The position numbers and the translations under genes were made by a program. Source: Dipteris shenzhenensis (taxonomy: Eukaryota; Polypodiophyta; Polypodiopsida; Gleicheniales). Taken from it: 64,000 nt of DNA. This document shows, one piece after another, positions 1 through 10,749 of the stretch (positions within the stretch are counted from its first letter, which is position 1; each line of letters opens with the position of its first letter). The notes beneath the pieces are model-generated. The model saw nothing but the letters and a program-made list of their open reading frames with translations. It had not been told where the DNA came from and made no database searches. The stretch lies in NCBI GenBank assembly GCA_047967505.1, contig CM106538.1. One strand, 5' to 3'.

Positions 1-84
1 CACGCTAACACTTTATTTTGTTTAGATACTCCATCTTTTATCGTTTACCATATTGGTCCCACCTCAAGATCAATCACCTACTTG

Positions 85-2137
85 ATCCCATGCATATCTT
101 CAAGAATATGGCATCTACCATTTGGGAGCATTTGAATGGGACATGAGATTTGGTAGGCATAAGGGAGGATCTATGTACCACAGGGAGGATGCGTGAAGCT
201 TGGCCTCAAGAGAGACCAAATGGGCGTGTTTTTTTACCTCGTGCACCGTGAATGTTATCAAAGCTAGAGATGGCAACGGTGGAGTGCGCTATTACTACAA
301 TTCGTACTCCCACTGGATGCATGAGGTGTTTGAAGGGAGCCTTTACAAAGAGCAAGAAAAGAGGTGTAGAGCAATTATATGGCTTGAAATCTCATGATTG
401 GCACAAGATGCTCCAAGTAAGTATTTTATATGCATAATATCTTTTTCCTTTCAAATTTGTGAGTGAATAGCTATAAGCAACTAATCAACCACCTCCTCGC
501 GGGTTCAGTTCATACTACCTACTAGCATTTCACGTAGTGCATCAAAGGACGTGAAAGATTGTATTTACAAGATGGGCGAGCTTGTGAGGTATGTGAGCTC
601 AAAGAAAATAGATCCCACCACTCTTGAGAATACTCGAGTTATGTCAGTGGAGGTGGTTTGGTTAGTGGAGGAGACATTTCCACGTTCTATTCTCACAAGC
701 CAACTACATCTCATAGTACATTTGGTGGATGAGATTGCTATATGCAGTACTATACATGCACGATGGTTGTTTTTCCTTGAGCACTTCATGAAGACATTGA
801 AGGGCTTCGTGAGACAAAATGCAAGACCCGAAGGTAGCATGGCCGAGGGTTGGTTGGTACAAGAGTCACTTGTATATATTTCTGAGTTTCTTGTTGATGT
901 GGATAGCTCTCTCCCATGACTATGGAGAGATGATGAAGACCTAAGGATGACCTCTATTGTGCCTCAAGGAAAAGGACGCAACAAAGTAATAGACACGGAG
1001 TTACATAATAGTATCAACCTCTTTTGCGTGCTTAATAGTGATGTGATGAAAAGATGGGTGACAAGATACGAGGATGCAAAGGCAAGAAGACAAGAAGAAA
1101 GGGCCCTCTTTCGTACACACCACGGATCTCATGTGCCATACCCTCAGCATCTAAGAGCACTTCCAAAGGATATTCATGTGGATTGGCTACTTGATGAAAT
1201 GGAGAAAGCAGAGAAAGACGAGGGGATGCATATCACAATGGAAGAATGGGAGTATGCTAGGGGATGCATGAGCAAGGTCGGTATATAGAATGTTATGCAT
1301 AAGTTAGGAGCTTTTTATAATTTAGATTGCTTATTTAATTGATTTTTTCTTGGTGTAGTGCACTATGTTCAATGCTATATGGTGTGACGGCAAGCATTTT
1401 CGAACACAACAGATTGATGATAAGAGAAACACACAAGATTGCGGCGTCATTGCTAGCTTTGAGGGAGCCAATGGAGCCATGGATGATTATTGTGGCATAA
1501 TCCAAGATATCATTATGCTTGACTTTCGACGCTTCTTTGTGTATGTTTTGGATGTAAAGTGGTTTAAGGACGTGGTGGAAAGAGGCCCTAATGCAACAAT
1601 CAAATGCCATGCAAGTGGCTTTGTAACTATTGACTCCATAAATTTTTGGCAAAGTAGGAAGGACACACTAGTACTACTGCAACAATGTGAACAGGTACTG
1701 TGCACACACATAAAAATACTCGCTTTTAAATATTTGATGCAAGAAAAGTAACACGATTGTATTTGTGTTTGAATTAGGTTGTCTATCAACCAATGGTGGA
1801 TAATAATAGATGGTGGCATGTCATACCTATTATGCCACGTTCCAAAGTGATGTATAGTACATTTACTAATATGGAGCGTATGGAGGATGATCATGGCCAT
1901 GGACGTGATGATGACCATGATACAAGAGAGGAGGATGATCATGAGATAGGAGATATAGATATTGAGGCCATTACCCGTGAGGACGAGCCTATCATTGGAG
2001 ATGCTGATTTCGATGAGCACATGAGTGGCACAAGTAGTAGTGGGTTGAATGTATTTGTAGATCTAAACACTTGTTTGGATTTTGAAGTAGATAGTTTGGC
2101 AAGGGTTGATCTCATTGAGGATGAGATTGAACCATAG
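85..2137 (+). pseudogene. tnp2-type CACTA transposase, C-terminal exons (DUF4218 and DUF4216-like), decayed
   Basis: The product would be the C-terminal part of the DDE-type CACTA transposase. A stretch near 95-155 reads DPMHIFKNMASTIWE, like the conserved tnp2 segment before DUF4218. Exons ending at 416 (..GLKSHDWHKMLQ) and starting at 509 join in phase across a GTAAGT...AG intron (417-508). The DUF4218-like part follows, with LHLIVHLVDE and NARPEGSMAEGWL. A second intron (1277-1358) leads in phase into the DUF4216-like exon (DYCGIIQDIIMLDF, DVKWFKDV). A third (1695-1777) leads to an Asp/Glu-rich tail ending at 2137. An in-frame TGA at 917-919 interrupts the DUF4218-DUF4216 linker, and a further stop near 146 also breaks the frame, so the copy is inactive unless these are errors. 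The introns are inferred from GT..AG and frame continuity. Confidence 0.75.
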
Positions 2138-2294
2138 CCCCACAATTGATATTGGCAAAACTATTTTACATATTGTCTCATTCTCCTCATCTCACTTAAT
2201 TCTTGTATATGTGGGCTTGCAAAAAATTATGTGCTTTGGTAATCATGGGCAATGTTTGGAAAGCAATGATGTACACCAAAATCTCACTTTCTGT

Positions 2295-2600
2295 ATTCTC
2301 TGGAGCGCGTCTATTTATGCGTCTAAATGCGCGTCTAATTCTCAGTGTAAACGCGCAAATAAATGCGCAAATACACACGCAAATAGACGCGCTAATAAAC
2401 GGGATGTTAGACAGGCCCGTATTTTCTCAGGTCAAACGTGCAAATAGACACGGTTATTTACGCGTAAATAGACGAGCGTTTAGTCGCAAATTTAGACGCG
2501 CCCGTAATTTCTCTACTAAAGCAACGCCTATAGACACGCCCACTATTTTGTGCATCTACCAAGCACGTTTATAGTTGCTTCGTGTTGTTGTGTAGCTTCT
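2295..2600 (+). repeat. CACTA-A 3' subterminal repeats
   Basis: Many short units built on GCGTCTAAATGCGCG and its complement (CGCGCAAATAGACGCG) occur in both orientations between 2305 and 2560. CACTA elements carry such arrays as binding sites for their small DNA-binding protein. The GC-rich units contrast with the AT-rich surroundings. Small open frames across this stretch are not credible genes. Confidence 0.65.
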
Positions 2601-3075
2601 TTCGAAGCTCTTTTGGCACATGTGCATATGCCTCACACCCAAATATATGCAAATGAGAGTTAGAGGGCTTCTTGCCACTCCATGCCTCTTCAGGAATACC
2701 ACCATCCAAACTCTTACTAGGTGATCTATTGATCACATGCACTGCAGTCTTCATTGCCTCAGCCCAAAAACCACCAGAAAGACTTGCATTGGAAAGCATG
2801 CATTGCAACCTTTCTTGAATGGTACGGTTCATCTATTCTGCAATTGGATTTTACTCTGGAGTACGAGGGGATGTGATCTCCCTCTTAATCCCACGTGTAT
2901 CACAGAAATGCTGAAAGTCATGAGAGAGATACTCTCCACCATTGTTAGTCTGTAGGCATTTAAGCGTTCTACCTGACTGATTCTCAACCAAGGCCAGCCA
3001 TTTCTGAAATACCTGGAACACATCACTCTTCCGAGCTATAGCATAAGCGCACACTTTCCTAGTTGCATCATCAAT
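2601..3075 (-). pseudogene. copia-A integrase core, downstream part (split by element G)
   Basis: On the minus strand this reads the second half of a Ty1/copia integrase: VCAYAIARKSDVFQVFQKW, then a TNNGGEYLS segment, then MNRTIQERL and FGCEAYAHVPKELRKKL. In-frame stops (TAA, TAG) lie in the RTPE*NPIAE* segment near 2830-2860. The first codons (IDDATRK at 3040-3075) are exactly those missing from the end of the copia reading frame that stops at 16550. The two fragments therefore belong to one element split by the intervening 13.5 kb. Downstream the frame is cut by CACTA-A, so reverse transcriptase and RNase H are not in the window. Confidence 0.8.
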
Positions 3076-3100
3076 AACACACTATTCAAAATTTTTGGAC
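3076..3100 (+). repeat. Element G left terminal inverted repeat
   Basis: It starts AACACACTATTCAAAATTTT and continues TGGAC. It pairs with 16525-16549 over 25 bases with one mismatch (AAAATTTTT against AAAAATTTT). The preceding bases CAAT (3072-3075) are the target duplication. Confidence 0.85.
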
Positions 3101-3249
3101 TTTCTCTCTTGGTTTGGACTTTTTTTTGGAGCATATCCTCTCCACTCAACTTCACTTAGTGAGCTAAAAAATTGGGTTTTTTTGAGCACTAAATGGGTCA
3201 CTTATATACAAATATGGCCTTATTAAGCTAGTAAAAAGTCAAGTGGTAA

Positions 3250-3575
3250 CCTCTAATTTAAAAAAAAAAGGCTCAGTGAAGCTATAATTCCCAAACTCAT
3301 GCATGGTGCCCCCATCCAATAACTATAATAATAATAATAGTAGTCTCCTAACTCAAGTTCAATTTTAACACTATGAAGTGAAAATATGACACCATATGAA
3401 AAGAGTTTGTTGAATTCAACATATAAGTGGTGTATAGATACACCATTTTTTTGAAAAAAAGAGTTTGTTGAATTCAATATATAAGTGGTGTATAGATACA
3501 CCCTTTTTTTAAAAACAAACCATACAATAAATTATCTTATTGGTGGTGTATAGATACACCATTTGTATGGAAAAA
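3250..3575. repeat. Element G left subterminal repeats
   Basis: The near-palindrome GGTGTATAGATACACC occurs at 3429-3444, 3487-3502 and 3545-3560. The first two lie in tandem units of roughly 58 bases that also contain GAGTTTGTTGAATTCAA. A similar motif is present near the right end of the element. The position just inside the terminal repeat suggests transposase or accessory-protein binding sites; that role is inferred. No gene is seen between 3101 and 3794. Confidence 0.6.
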
Positions 3576-3794
3576 AGCATACAAAACATTATCTTATGCA
3601 TCTGAATCTCGTTCAGAGTCATCAGATTCATGTAATGTATTTGAGCTTGATGGGTCAAGTCTTGCCAAATGATGTTTAATATGGACACGACTTGGATCAG
3701 GGATTGTGATACATTTTTCAACATTGTATCCATGCTTCTTTTTAAAACTTCGTGTCCTTGATTTCCAGCAATGAATAATGCTACTGACTTCCAC

Positions 3795-6700
3795 CTATGT
3801 TAATCCCTCATTATTTGGAACCCATTCACGTTTCTTTTGCAAGCATCCCTCATAGAGTTGTTTTATTGTATATCTTCTTGGGAGATTTTTCAATGGCTTT
3901 GGTTCATACCATAAAGCTATAAATGTTATAGGAGTTCCCTTGTCATCCCTTTCTATCTTAGCAACCTTTGCAACCCAAATTGGGCCACCTTGGTCATCCA
4001 ACTCTGAACCCGGATCAGATGCCCAAACTGCGACAAATAGACCCTCTTCAATCTCATTAGATGGTATAAACTCTGGTAAGGGTTTGTCTCCCTTCCTGCC
4101 ACAATATTTTCGAGGTAAAAGGCATTCCTCTGCTTCCTCCATATCTACTAACATATTTATATCCAAAAGAAAACTTGGTGACCTAGCTTGTTTCGGCCAA
4201 AAGGATTCAGAGTATTCAATGCTCATTAAGTTTTCTTGTCTTTCTAAAGATTGGATAAGTGCTTTAGTTGATTTAATTGTCTCCAAATTCTTAGTTGATT
4301 GCTTAGGATATTTCTGCATCATACTTTGAAGATGTTTAATGAAGGCTTTCAAGCCTTTCATTTCATCTATGTCAAGTGATTTGTTTTTTGCAAGAACAAA
4401 TCTAGTTTCCTCCAATGGAATTATTCGTTGTAATAAAGCATATGACTCACTCCATAAATGATCTCCATCTACTGAGTAGTGCTTCCATTGCATCACTGGA
4501 ATATTATTATGCATGTGTAACCGAAAGTAGTGTGGATTTGTGTGTCCTATTAGGGCATCATCTTCTGTTTGTAAATGTGGCTCTATGAATGCTCTCCAAT
4601 CTACCATCCTCTCTAAGATAGCCACTTCTGATTCTTCCTTGCGAGAACCTCCAATTTTTTTCCCAATTCGAAATAGCATATCCTCCATTGTCAAAACATC
4701 CATTGCCTTCAACTCACCAGAGATAACACTGAAGATTTGATCTATGTCTTCATGTGTATGGCCGACAAGAAGAAAGCCAACTTCCACTTCTTCAAATATT
4801 TTCAAACCAACCAGCATAGAGCATAAAGCAAATATATATTTATTCTTGTTCTCTCTCCAACAATTATCAGCTTGTATTCGCAATGTGTTAGGCAAACATC
4901 CGCGAGCATCTCTGACCTTTCTTATTGCTTTCATGATTGATGTAACAACCTGGTTACTATCATGGTCATGCAAATATCAATCCATACATCACAAAAGATT
5001 CAGTATCCATGTACTAATACTCCACACAAGTGTGTTTTTAGTCCACGTTTGCCCTCCAATGCCAGTGGGATACATCTATATCGTGGCAAAGTGGTTGTAT
5101 TCTGGTCCATGCCATCAATGGTGATGCACATGGACTTATCGACATGTGAAATAGCTTCCTCTCTCCAAGAAGCATACAACTTTCGAGCATTCTGCACATG
5201 ACGTAAATGGATTGATCGCCATTTAATATATTTTCCTCGCTGCTGCTCACATTTACTATGTTCAATGGCATTTTTTAATTCATCACATGTGTTACATTTT
5301 GACATCCTTTGCTTTGATGGTGTCTTGACATGGCAAAAATCTCTACGCCAAATTTTGTACAAGGTTGATCGTGAAATCATGCTCTCATCTCTGTCTTGTA
5401 AGTTTTATTGATAGTTTCTAGGATGACCTTCTTTGTCATTCCCAAAGGAAGATGTTGTTGGCATTTGACACGTCCATCTAGCATTGTTTGTTGAAGATGA
5501 GGCTGCCGTAATGCATGGTCTTCGAGAACTTGCTTTAATGTTGCGGTTGCATTTATAGTGCTTCCATGGCATTTAAGCTTGTAGGTATTTCCATGAATTG
5601 TATGAATAACTTTTTCTTTCACCTCTGCCCAGATGGTCCAGTATGTGCCATGTGATAGTCCAGTTAACCATTGATATCCTCGATTGCAAATGGGTCTCCC
5701 ATTAACCATGGGTTTCAATCTAGGTTTACAGTGTCCTGTGCTCAAATCTTGATTAGAGCCTTGATGAAGAAAGCATGAAAACTCTTGAAGAAGATAGTTA
5801 TGTCTATTAGGCACTGTCTTACTCCAAATACCAAGGCGTATGGCTGCACAATCATCTTTCCCAACTTTTCTAATGCAAAGTCTCTTGCAACAAACTCGCA
5901 TAAGCATCCTTTCCATATTCTCCTCGAATAGCATCACATGTATGATTCTTCGCCTCTTCACACTCACATACTTTCTTTTTGTAAATAGTGTCTTGCGTTT
6001 TCTAGTTGTAAGACCATCAAACCTCGAATCCATTTCCCTTGAATCTTCATCTTTATAATCAAATGCTGTGTAGGCTTGAGAATTATTTGATACCTTATAA
6101 TATCTTGGAAATGGCAATCTGGTTGACATGTTCATTGATGTCAATTTGTTGCCAATGCCTCTTGAATTTTGTGGTTGAACTATTTCTCCTTCGTAACTCA
6201 AGATTCTCCCATCTATATTCTCTGGCATGCTAGCAACAATATTACGAACAACATGACAAGTCTCAGATTCTCTGCCCCTTTTGCCTTGTATTCGAGTGGT
6301 AACATCATGATCATTGTCACTAATATCATCAATTCCTGTTATTGCATCACTTATCCCATCGATCTTTGCGTGTATTTTTCTTTGTGGTCCCATCTTATTA
6401 TTCTCAACACATCTTCTGTCTTTTATATCAATAAGCATGTTTGAGTCACTTGCAGCACAAGATACCAGTGAGCCTGTTCGAGTCACTTGCAACACAGGAT
6501 AAATCTTCTATACCAGTGAGCCTGTTTGAGTCACTTGCAACACATGACAAGTCTTATATACTAGTAAGCCTATTCGAGTCACTTGCAACACAAGACAAGT
6601 CTTCTATACCAGTGAGTATATTTGAGTCACTTGCAACACAAGAAACCTTTTCTACATCAACATCTGTTACTATAATGTCCTCGATACCTGTGAGCATGCC

Positions 6701-6838
6701 ACTATGATACTCTTGATTACTACTATAGCTTCTTATCAATTTGGATCCCATTTGTGTTATAGTCTTTTTCTTCTGATAATATTCTGTTGTGTCTTCCATG
6801 ACATTGAAGGAAACTGTCTTGGGCAAACTTGATTTCAA
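3795..6838 (-). pseudogene. DUF7869-like putative transposase of element G, frameshifted
   Basis: Several open frames on the minus strand form one broken protein of about 900 or more residues. The N-terminal part (5377-6838) has low-complexity repeats, a basic patch (TTRKRKTLFTKRKY) and a conserved Cys-containing segment (MRVCCKRLCIRKVGKDD). The middle (5000-5380) has a Cys pair (CNTCDEL) and CITIDGMDQ. The C-terminal part (3795-4973) has ADNCWRENKNKYIF and VGHTHEDIDQIFS. These spaced Asp motifs are typical of what I remember as the DUF7869 family and could form an RNase H-like DDE/DDD site; that is inference. Frame breaks lie near 4975-5000, near 5380 and near 6500. A homologous copy at 28285-29600 conserves the order of motifs. 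The likely role is moving element G. Confidence 0.6.
6425..6665. repeat. 48-bp tandem repeat inside the putative transposase gene
   Basis: Five units beginning GAGTCACTTGCAACACA recur about every 48 bases (the first is shorter). On the minus strand they encode repeats around SCVASDSN. The 48-base unit keeps the reading frame, as expected of a coding minisatellite. Confidence 0.7.
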
Positions 6839-6899
6839 GAAAGCTAACCCCCATTTACAAGTACTATGAACTTGTAGTTGAGACGTAGTATTATGATGT

Positions 6900-7220
6900 C
6901 TAATTGTGAAGTACTATCCATTGAATGACACCTGCACTAGTCAACTTAATTATCTCCACTATACAGAGAAAACTCTGAGCATAGCCCTTAAAGTTGCCAA
7001 TTGCTAAAACTTCTCCGGAGCAAGATAACATCTGTACTTTTTCCCCCTGCATATAAGTTTTCTTGATATCTTGAAAGTATGTCTTTGGAACAATTTCATC
7101 TTGGTCCCAGAGTGTTCTTTGTGCTTGCATATCAAATATGTCACATTGTAAGATATCTCCCAATGTTTCAAAGTCTCCATGTGGATATTTTAAATATAGG
7201 GTATATCTAACATGTTGCAC
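6900..7220 (-). CDS. Hypothetical protein fragment upstream of the element G transposase
   Basis: This is an open frame of 106 residues on the same strand as, and upstream of, the DUF7869-like gene. It contains DILQCDIFDMQAQRTLWDQDE and a C-terminal hydrophobic stretch. I do not recognise it. It may be an earlier exon or N-terminal part of the transposase, separated by a break near 6840-6900. There is no independent evidence that it is translated. Confidence 0.3.
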   Translation of the reverse strand: MQHVRYTLYLKYPHGDFETLGDILQCDIFDMQAQRTLWDQDEIVPKTYFQDIKKTYMQGEKVQMLSCSGEVLAIGNFKGYAQSFLCIVEIIKLTSAGVIQWIVLHN

Positions 7221-7252
7221 AAATCGAGAAAAATCATAAAATTTTGATTGTA

Positions 7253-7640
7253 TTTTAGGGTTAGGGTTTAGGGTTTAGTATTTAGGGTTAAGGATTTAGG
7301 GCTTAGGATTTAAGATTTAGTGTTTAGGGTTTAGTGTTTATGATTATATTTTTAGGGTTTAGGGTTTAGGATTTAGGGTTAAAAATATAAGGTTTAGGGT
7401 TTAGCTTTTAGGGTTTATGATTATTGTTTTAGGGTTTAGGATTTAGGTTTTAAGGTTTAGTATATAAGATCATGAGCTTAGAGTGTAGAATCTAGGGTTT
7501 AGAATTGAAAATCAGGTTTTAGAATTTAAGTTATAGGGATTAGGGTTTAAGGTTTAGGGATTATAACTATTATATAAGTTTAAGAGCTTAGATTATATAA
7601 CCTAAGATTTAGGGAACTTTAGGATTTAAGATTTAGGGTG
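7253..7640 (+). repeat. Degenerate telomere-like (TTTAGGG)n tract
   Basis: Units of GGTTTAGGGTTTAGG and close variants (GATTTAGGG, GCTTAGGATTTA) run almost without break from 7253 and fade out by about 7640. TTTAGGG is the common plant telomere repeat. The tract lies inside element G rather than at a chromosome end, so it is interstitial. Confidence 0.8.
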
Positions 7641-7744
7641 TAAGATTTAAGATATATAGACTATATAAAATATGCATTGTAAAGTATTTAGTTTAGATAT
7701 ATATAGACTATATGTTATATGCTTTCCAAAGTGTTTTGTTTATA

Positions 7745-8500
7745 AGTACGATACATTGCAAAGGCTTTACTTTAAGTAAGTATAAGTCTACCTAGTCAAA
7801 GTATCCTACTGATTAGGGACAAGCACATAGGCTAAAAGCACACCGATTCATATTTTTTTACATTCATGCTGCATGGTGTATCAGAAGGTACAATCCTTTG
7901 TAAAGGCTTTACTTTAAGTAGTTACAAGCCTACCTAGTCAAAGTATCCTACTGATTAGGAACAAGTACATAGGCTAAAAGCACACCGATTCATATTTTCT
8001 TACATTCATATTTTCTTATTGATTAGGAACAAGTACATAGGCTAAAAGCACACCGATTCATATTTTCTTACATTCATGCTGCATGGTGTATGAGAAGAAA
8101 TGAAAAAGTATGTGATAAGAAATATTCGAAGAAATATGTATTCCATATCATGGACATTCTAAGAAATATGTATTCCATATCATGGATACCATGGATATCT
8201 GGTGGTTGCTAAAGTAAAAAAATGATATGGATGCAATGATATTGTAGTCTTCTAGATTCTATGGTTTTAAATACCTACCTTACAAATACATTATCTAATT
8301 TTGCATTCTTCGACTAACTAACAAGTATTATACACATGGAATCATGGATATCTGATGGTTACTAAAGTAAAAAAATGATATGGATGCAATGATACTATAG
8401 TCTTCTAGATTCTATGGTTTTAAATACCTACCTTACAAATACATTATCTAATTTTTCATTCTTCGACTAACTAACAAGTATTATACACATGGAATAAAAG
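7745..8500. repeat. Two families of tandem segmental duplications, no gene
   Basis: A unit containing GGCTTTACTTTAAGTA, CTACCTAGTCAAAGTATCC and AGGCTAAAAGCACACCGA occurs at about 7765-7860 and 7895-7995, with a partial copy at 8015-8075. A second unit of about 160 bases, including AAAAAAATGATATGGATGCA and TCTTCGACTAACTAACAAG, occurs at about 8180-8340 and 8345-8500. No coding potential is seen. From 8500 to 8990 the sequence is very AT-rich and featureless. Confidence 0.65.
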
Positions 8501-8969
8501 CATACATGCTAAAAGTAAGTGTGTAAATTTTAATATTTTCTTATTTTTAAAATTAATTTAATTCTTTTATTGACTACTTTTTAAAATTGAAAGATTATTA
8601 GTATATAACCTACATAATTTTAAATGTTATTAATGTATAATATTAATTATTTATATATTTATTTAAATTTATATAATAATTAATTTATATTTATATTAGT
8701 TTTTAAGTTAATAATGTATAGAAGAGCAATATATTCACTAATTCTTCATTGTTTTAAGAGTAAGTATTATATAAAGCACATATGCTAGAAGACCTCCCTT
8801 TCAACTTTTTTTTAAATTAATGTATTTATATAATAATTATATAATATTTATATTAATTTATAGATTAATAATATATATTTTTAGCAAAATTATATTTTAA
8901 CATTAGTTAATAATAATTTATTATATTATGGAGTAAAAATATTATAAATGGATTTCTTATATTAATAAA

Positions 8970-9830
8970 GTGTAGTGAGAAGAGTTTTTTGAAAAGACTT
9001 ATGATTAAATTTTGTTTTGAAGTTGTTGCGTATGCAATAGGTAGGGACATTTGAGTGGTTTTGAGGTTGATAGAGATATTTGTAATAAAATGTCATGAGA
9101 AGAGTTTTTTGGAGGATTTGTGATAAAATTTTGTTTTGAAGTTGTTGCGTACGCAATAGGTAGGGAGGTTTGAGTGGTTTTGAGGTTGAGAGAGAAATGT
9201 GTAATAGATTGTTTTTTTTTTAAAGGAGTTTTTTGGAGAGATTTATGATAAAATTTTGTTTTGAAGTTGTTGCGTACACAATAGGTAGGGAGGTTTGAGT
9301 GGTTTTGAGGTTGAGAGAGAAATGTATAATAGATTATTTTTTTTTTTAAAGGAGTTTTTTGGAGAGATTTATGATTAAATTTTGTTTTGAAGTTGTTGCG
9401 TACGCAATAGGTAGGGAGGTTTGAGTGGCTTCGAGGTTGAGAGAGAAATTTGTAATAGATTGTTTTTTTTGGTTGATGAGTTTTTTTGAGAGATTTATGA
9501 TTAAATTTTGTTTTGAAGTTGTTGCGTACGCAATAGGTAGGGAAGGGTTATGAGAGTTTGAGTTAAAGAGGAAAATTTGAGGAAAAAAAGATTTAATGCT
9601 AAAATGGTTTTTAAAGTTGTTGCGTACACACAAGTTTTTGAGAAAAAGATCGGATTTGAAAAAAAATTCAAATTTATAAAAGATTTAATGCTAAAATGGT
9701 TTTTAAAGTTGTTGCGTACACACAAGTTTTTGAGAAAAAGATCGGATTTGAAAAAAAATTCAAATTTATAAAAACTTGATTCTTAGAAGTTCTTGCGTAC
9801 GCAATAGGTTAGAAATGAACTCACCTCTTG
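8970..9830. repeat. Tandem array carrying the palindrome TTGCGTACGCAA
   Basis: Units of roughly 120-126 bases (shorter at the right, 81-98) each contain TTTTGAAGTTGTTGCGTACG or a close variant. The 12-base core lies at 9026, 9145, 9270, 9396, 9522, 9620, 9712 and 9793. Copies at 9145, 9396, 9522 and 9793 are perfect palindromes; the others have one or two changes. The spacing resembles iterons. The same core continues in the GC island to the right. Confidence 0.75.
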
Positions 9831-10541
9831 CAACATTTTGAAAATTTTTGAGAATCTTGCAACAGGTTGATGAGAGGAGAGAAGCGTGGAGTGTAAACGA
9901 ATGATCTTTGAATGAAAGAGAGAATGAAGAATGTTCTACTTATAGTGAACCTAAAAGAACTAAAAAAACCTTAAAAACTAAAAAAAGCTGACTTGACCTA
10001 AAAGCTATTTATTTCCTATAAAACTCTACTCCTCATTCTGTCTCACAACTCTCTTATTCTCTCTCACAACTTTCCTGGAGCTCCACCACCTCTCCACTCA
10101 GGTACTCCCTCCCTCCCTCTTCTCCAACTTCCTCTCTCCCCTCCCCTCCCCCTCCCTTCCCCTCTCCTCCCGCTTCTCCCCTCCCTTCCCTTCCCTTCCC
10201 CCTTCCCCTCTCCTCCCTCCCCAAGGGCCCTTCCCCTCCTCTCCTTTCCCTCCCCGTCCCGCTGCCTTCCCCTCCCCCTTGCCCCGCTCCTTTCCCTCTG
10301 CTCGTCCCGCCCCGTTCCCCTTCCCCTCCCCTTGTCCTGTGCCCCGCGCTGCCTTCCCCTCCCCCTTGCCCCCGCCCTCGCCCCGTTCCCTCCTCCCGCC
10401 CCCTTCCCTTCCCCCTTGCCCCCCGTGCCTGCCCCCTGCCGCTGCCCCTTCCCCTTCCCCCCTCCCTATCGTCGCTCCCCCTTCCCTCCGCCCCCCCCTT
10501 CCCTTCCCCCTTGCCCCCCCCCTTGCTCGCCCCCTGCCCCT

Positions 10542-10595
10542 GCGCCCGCCCCCTACCCCTTCCATCGATCGACGGAAGGGGTAGGGGGCGGGCGC
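10542..10595. repeat. Perfect 22-bp hairpin at the C-rich to G-rich switch
   Basis: The left arm 10542-10563 (GCGCCCGCCCCCTACC...) is exactly complementary to the right arm 10574-10595, with a 10-base spacer ATCGATCGAC. It sits exactly where the plus strand switches from pyrimidine- to purine-rich, so the island looks like an imperfect large inverted repeat around this point. Confidence 0.85.
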
Positions 10596-10749
10596 CGGGG
10601 GGGGCAAGGGGGAAGGGAAGGGGGGGGCGTGGGGAGGGCAAGGGGGCGGGCGGAGGGAAGGGGGGGGGCATGGGGAGGGCAAGGGGGGCAAGGGGGTGGG
10701 CGAGGGGAGGGCAAGGGGGGCGGGGAGGGCAAGGGGGCAGGCGAGGGGC

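Larger units (their letters stand above)
1..2600 (+). mobile_element. CACTA-A: 3' half of a CACTA (En/Spm) DNA transposon
   Basis: This block holds the C-terminal half of a tnp2-type transposase followed by about 300 bases of short GC-containing repeats, the usual layout of the 3' end of a CACTA element. The 5' half lies outside the window. The right edge is placed near 2600 because copia coding sequence is recognisable from there onward, and the strand complementary to the junction starts CACAACAACACG, which resembles a CACTA-type terminus. The 2-3 bp target duplication cannot be checked without the other end. The element appears to be inserted in the integrase region of copia-A. The family call is strong; the exact boundary is inferred. 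Confidence 0.75.

Noticed and set aside
7253-7640. A chromosome end
   Set aside because: The repeats are degenerate, short and lie inside a bounded transposon with sequence continuing on both sides.
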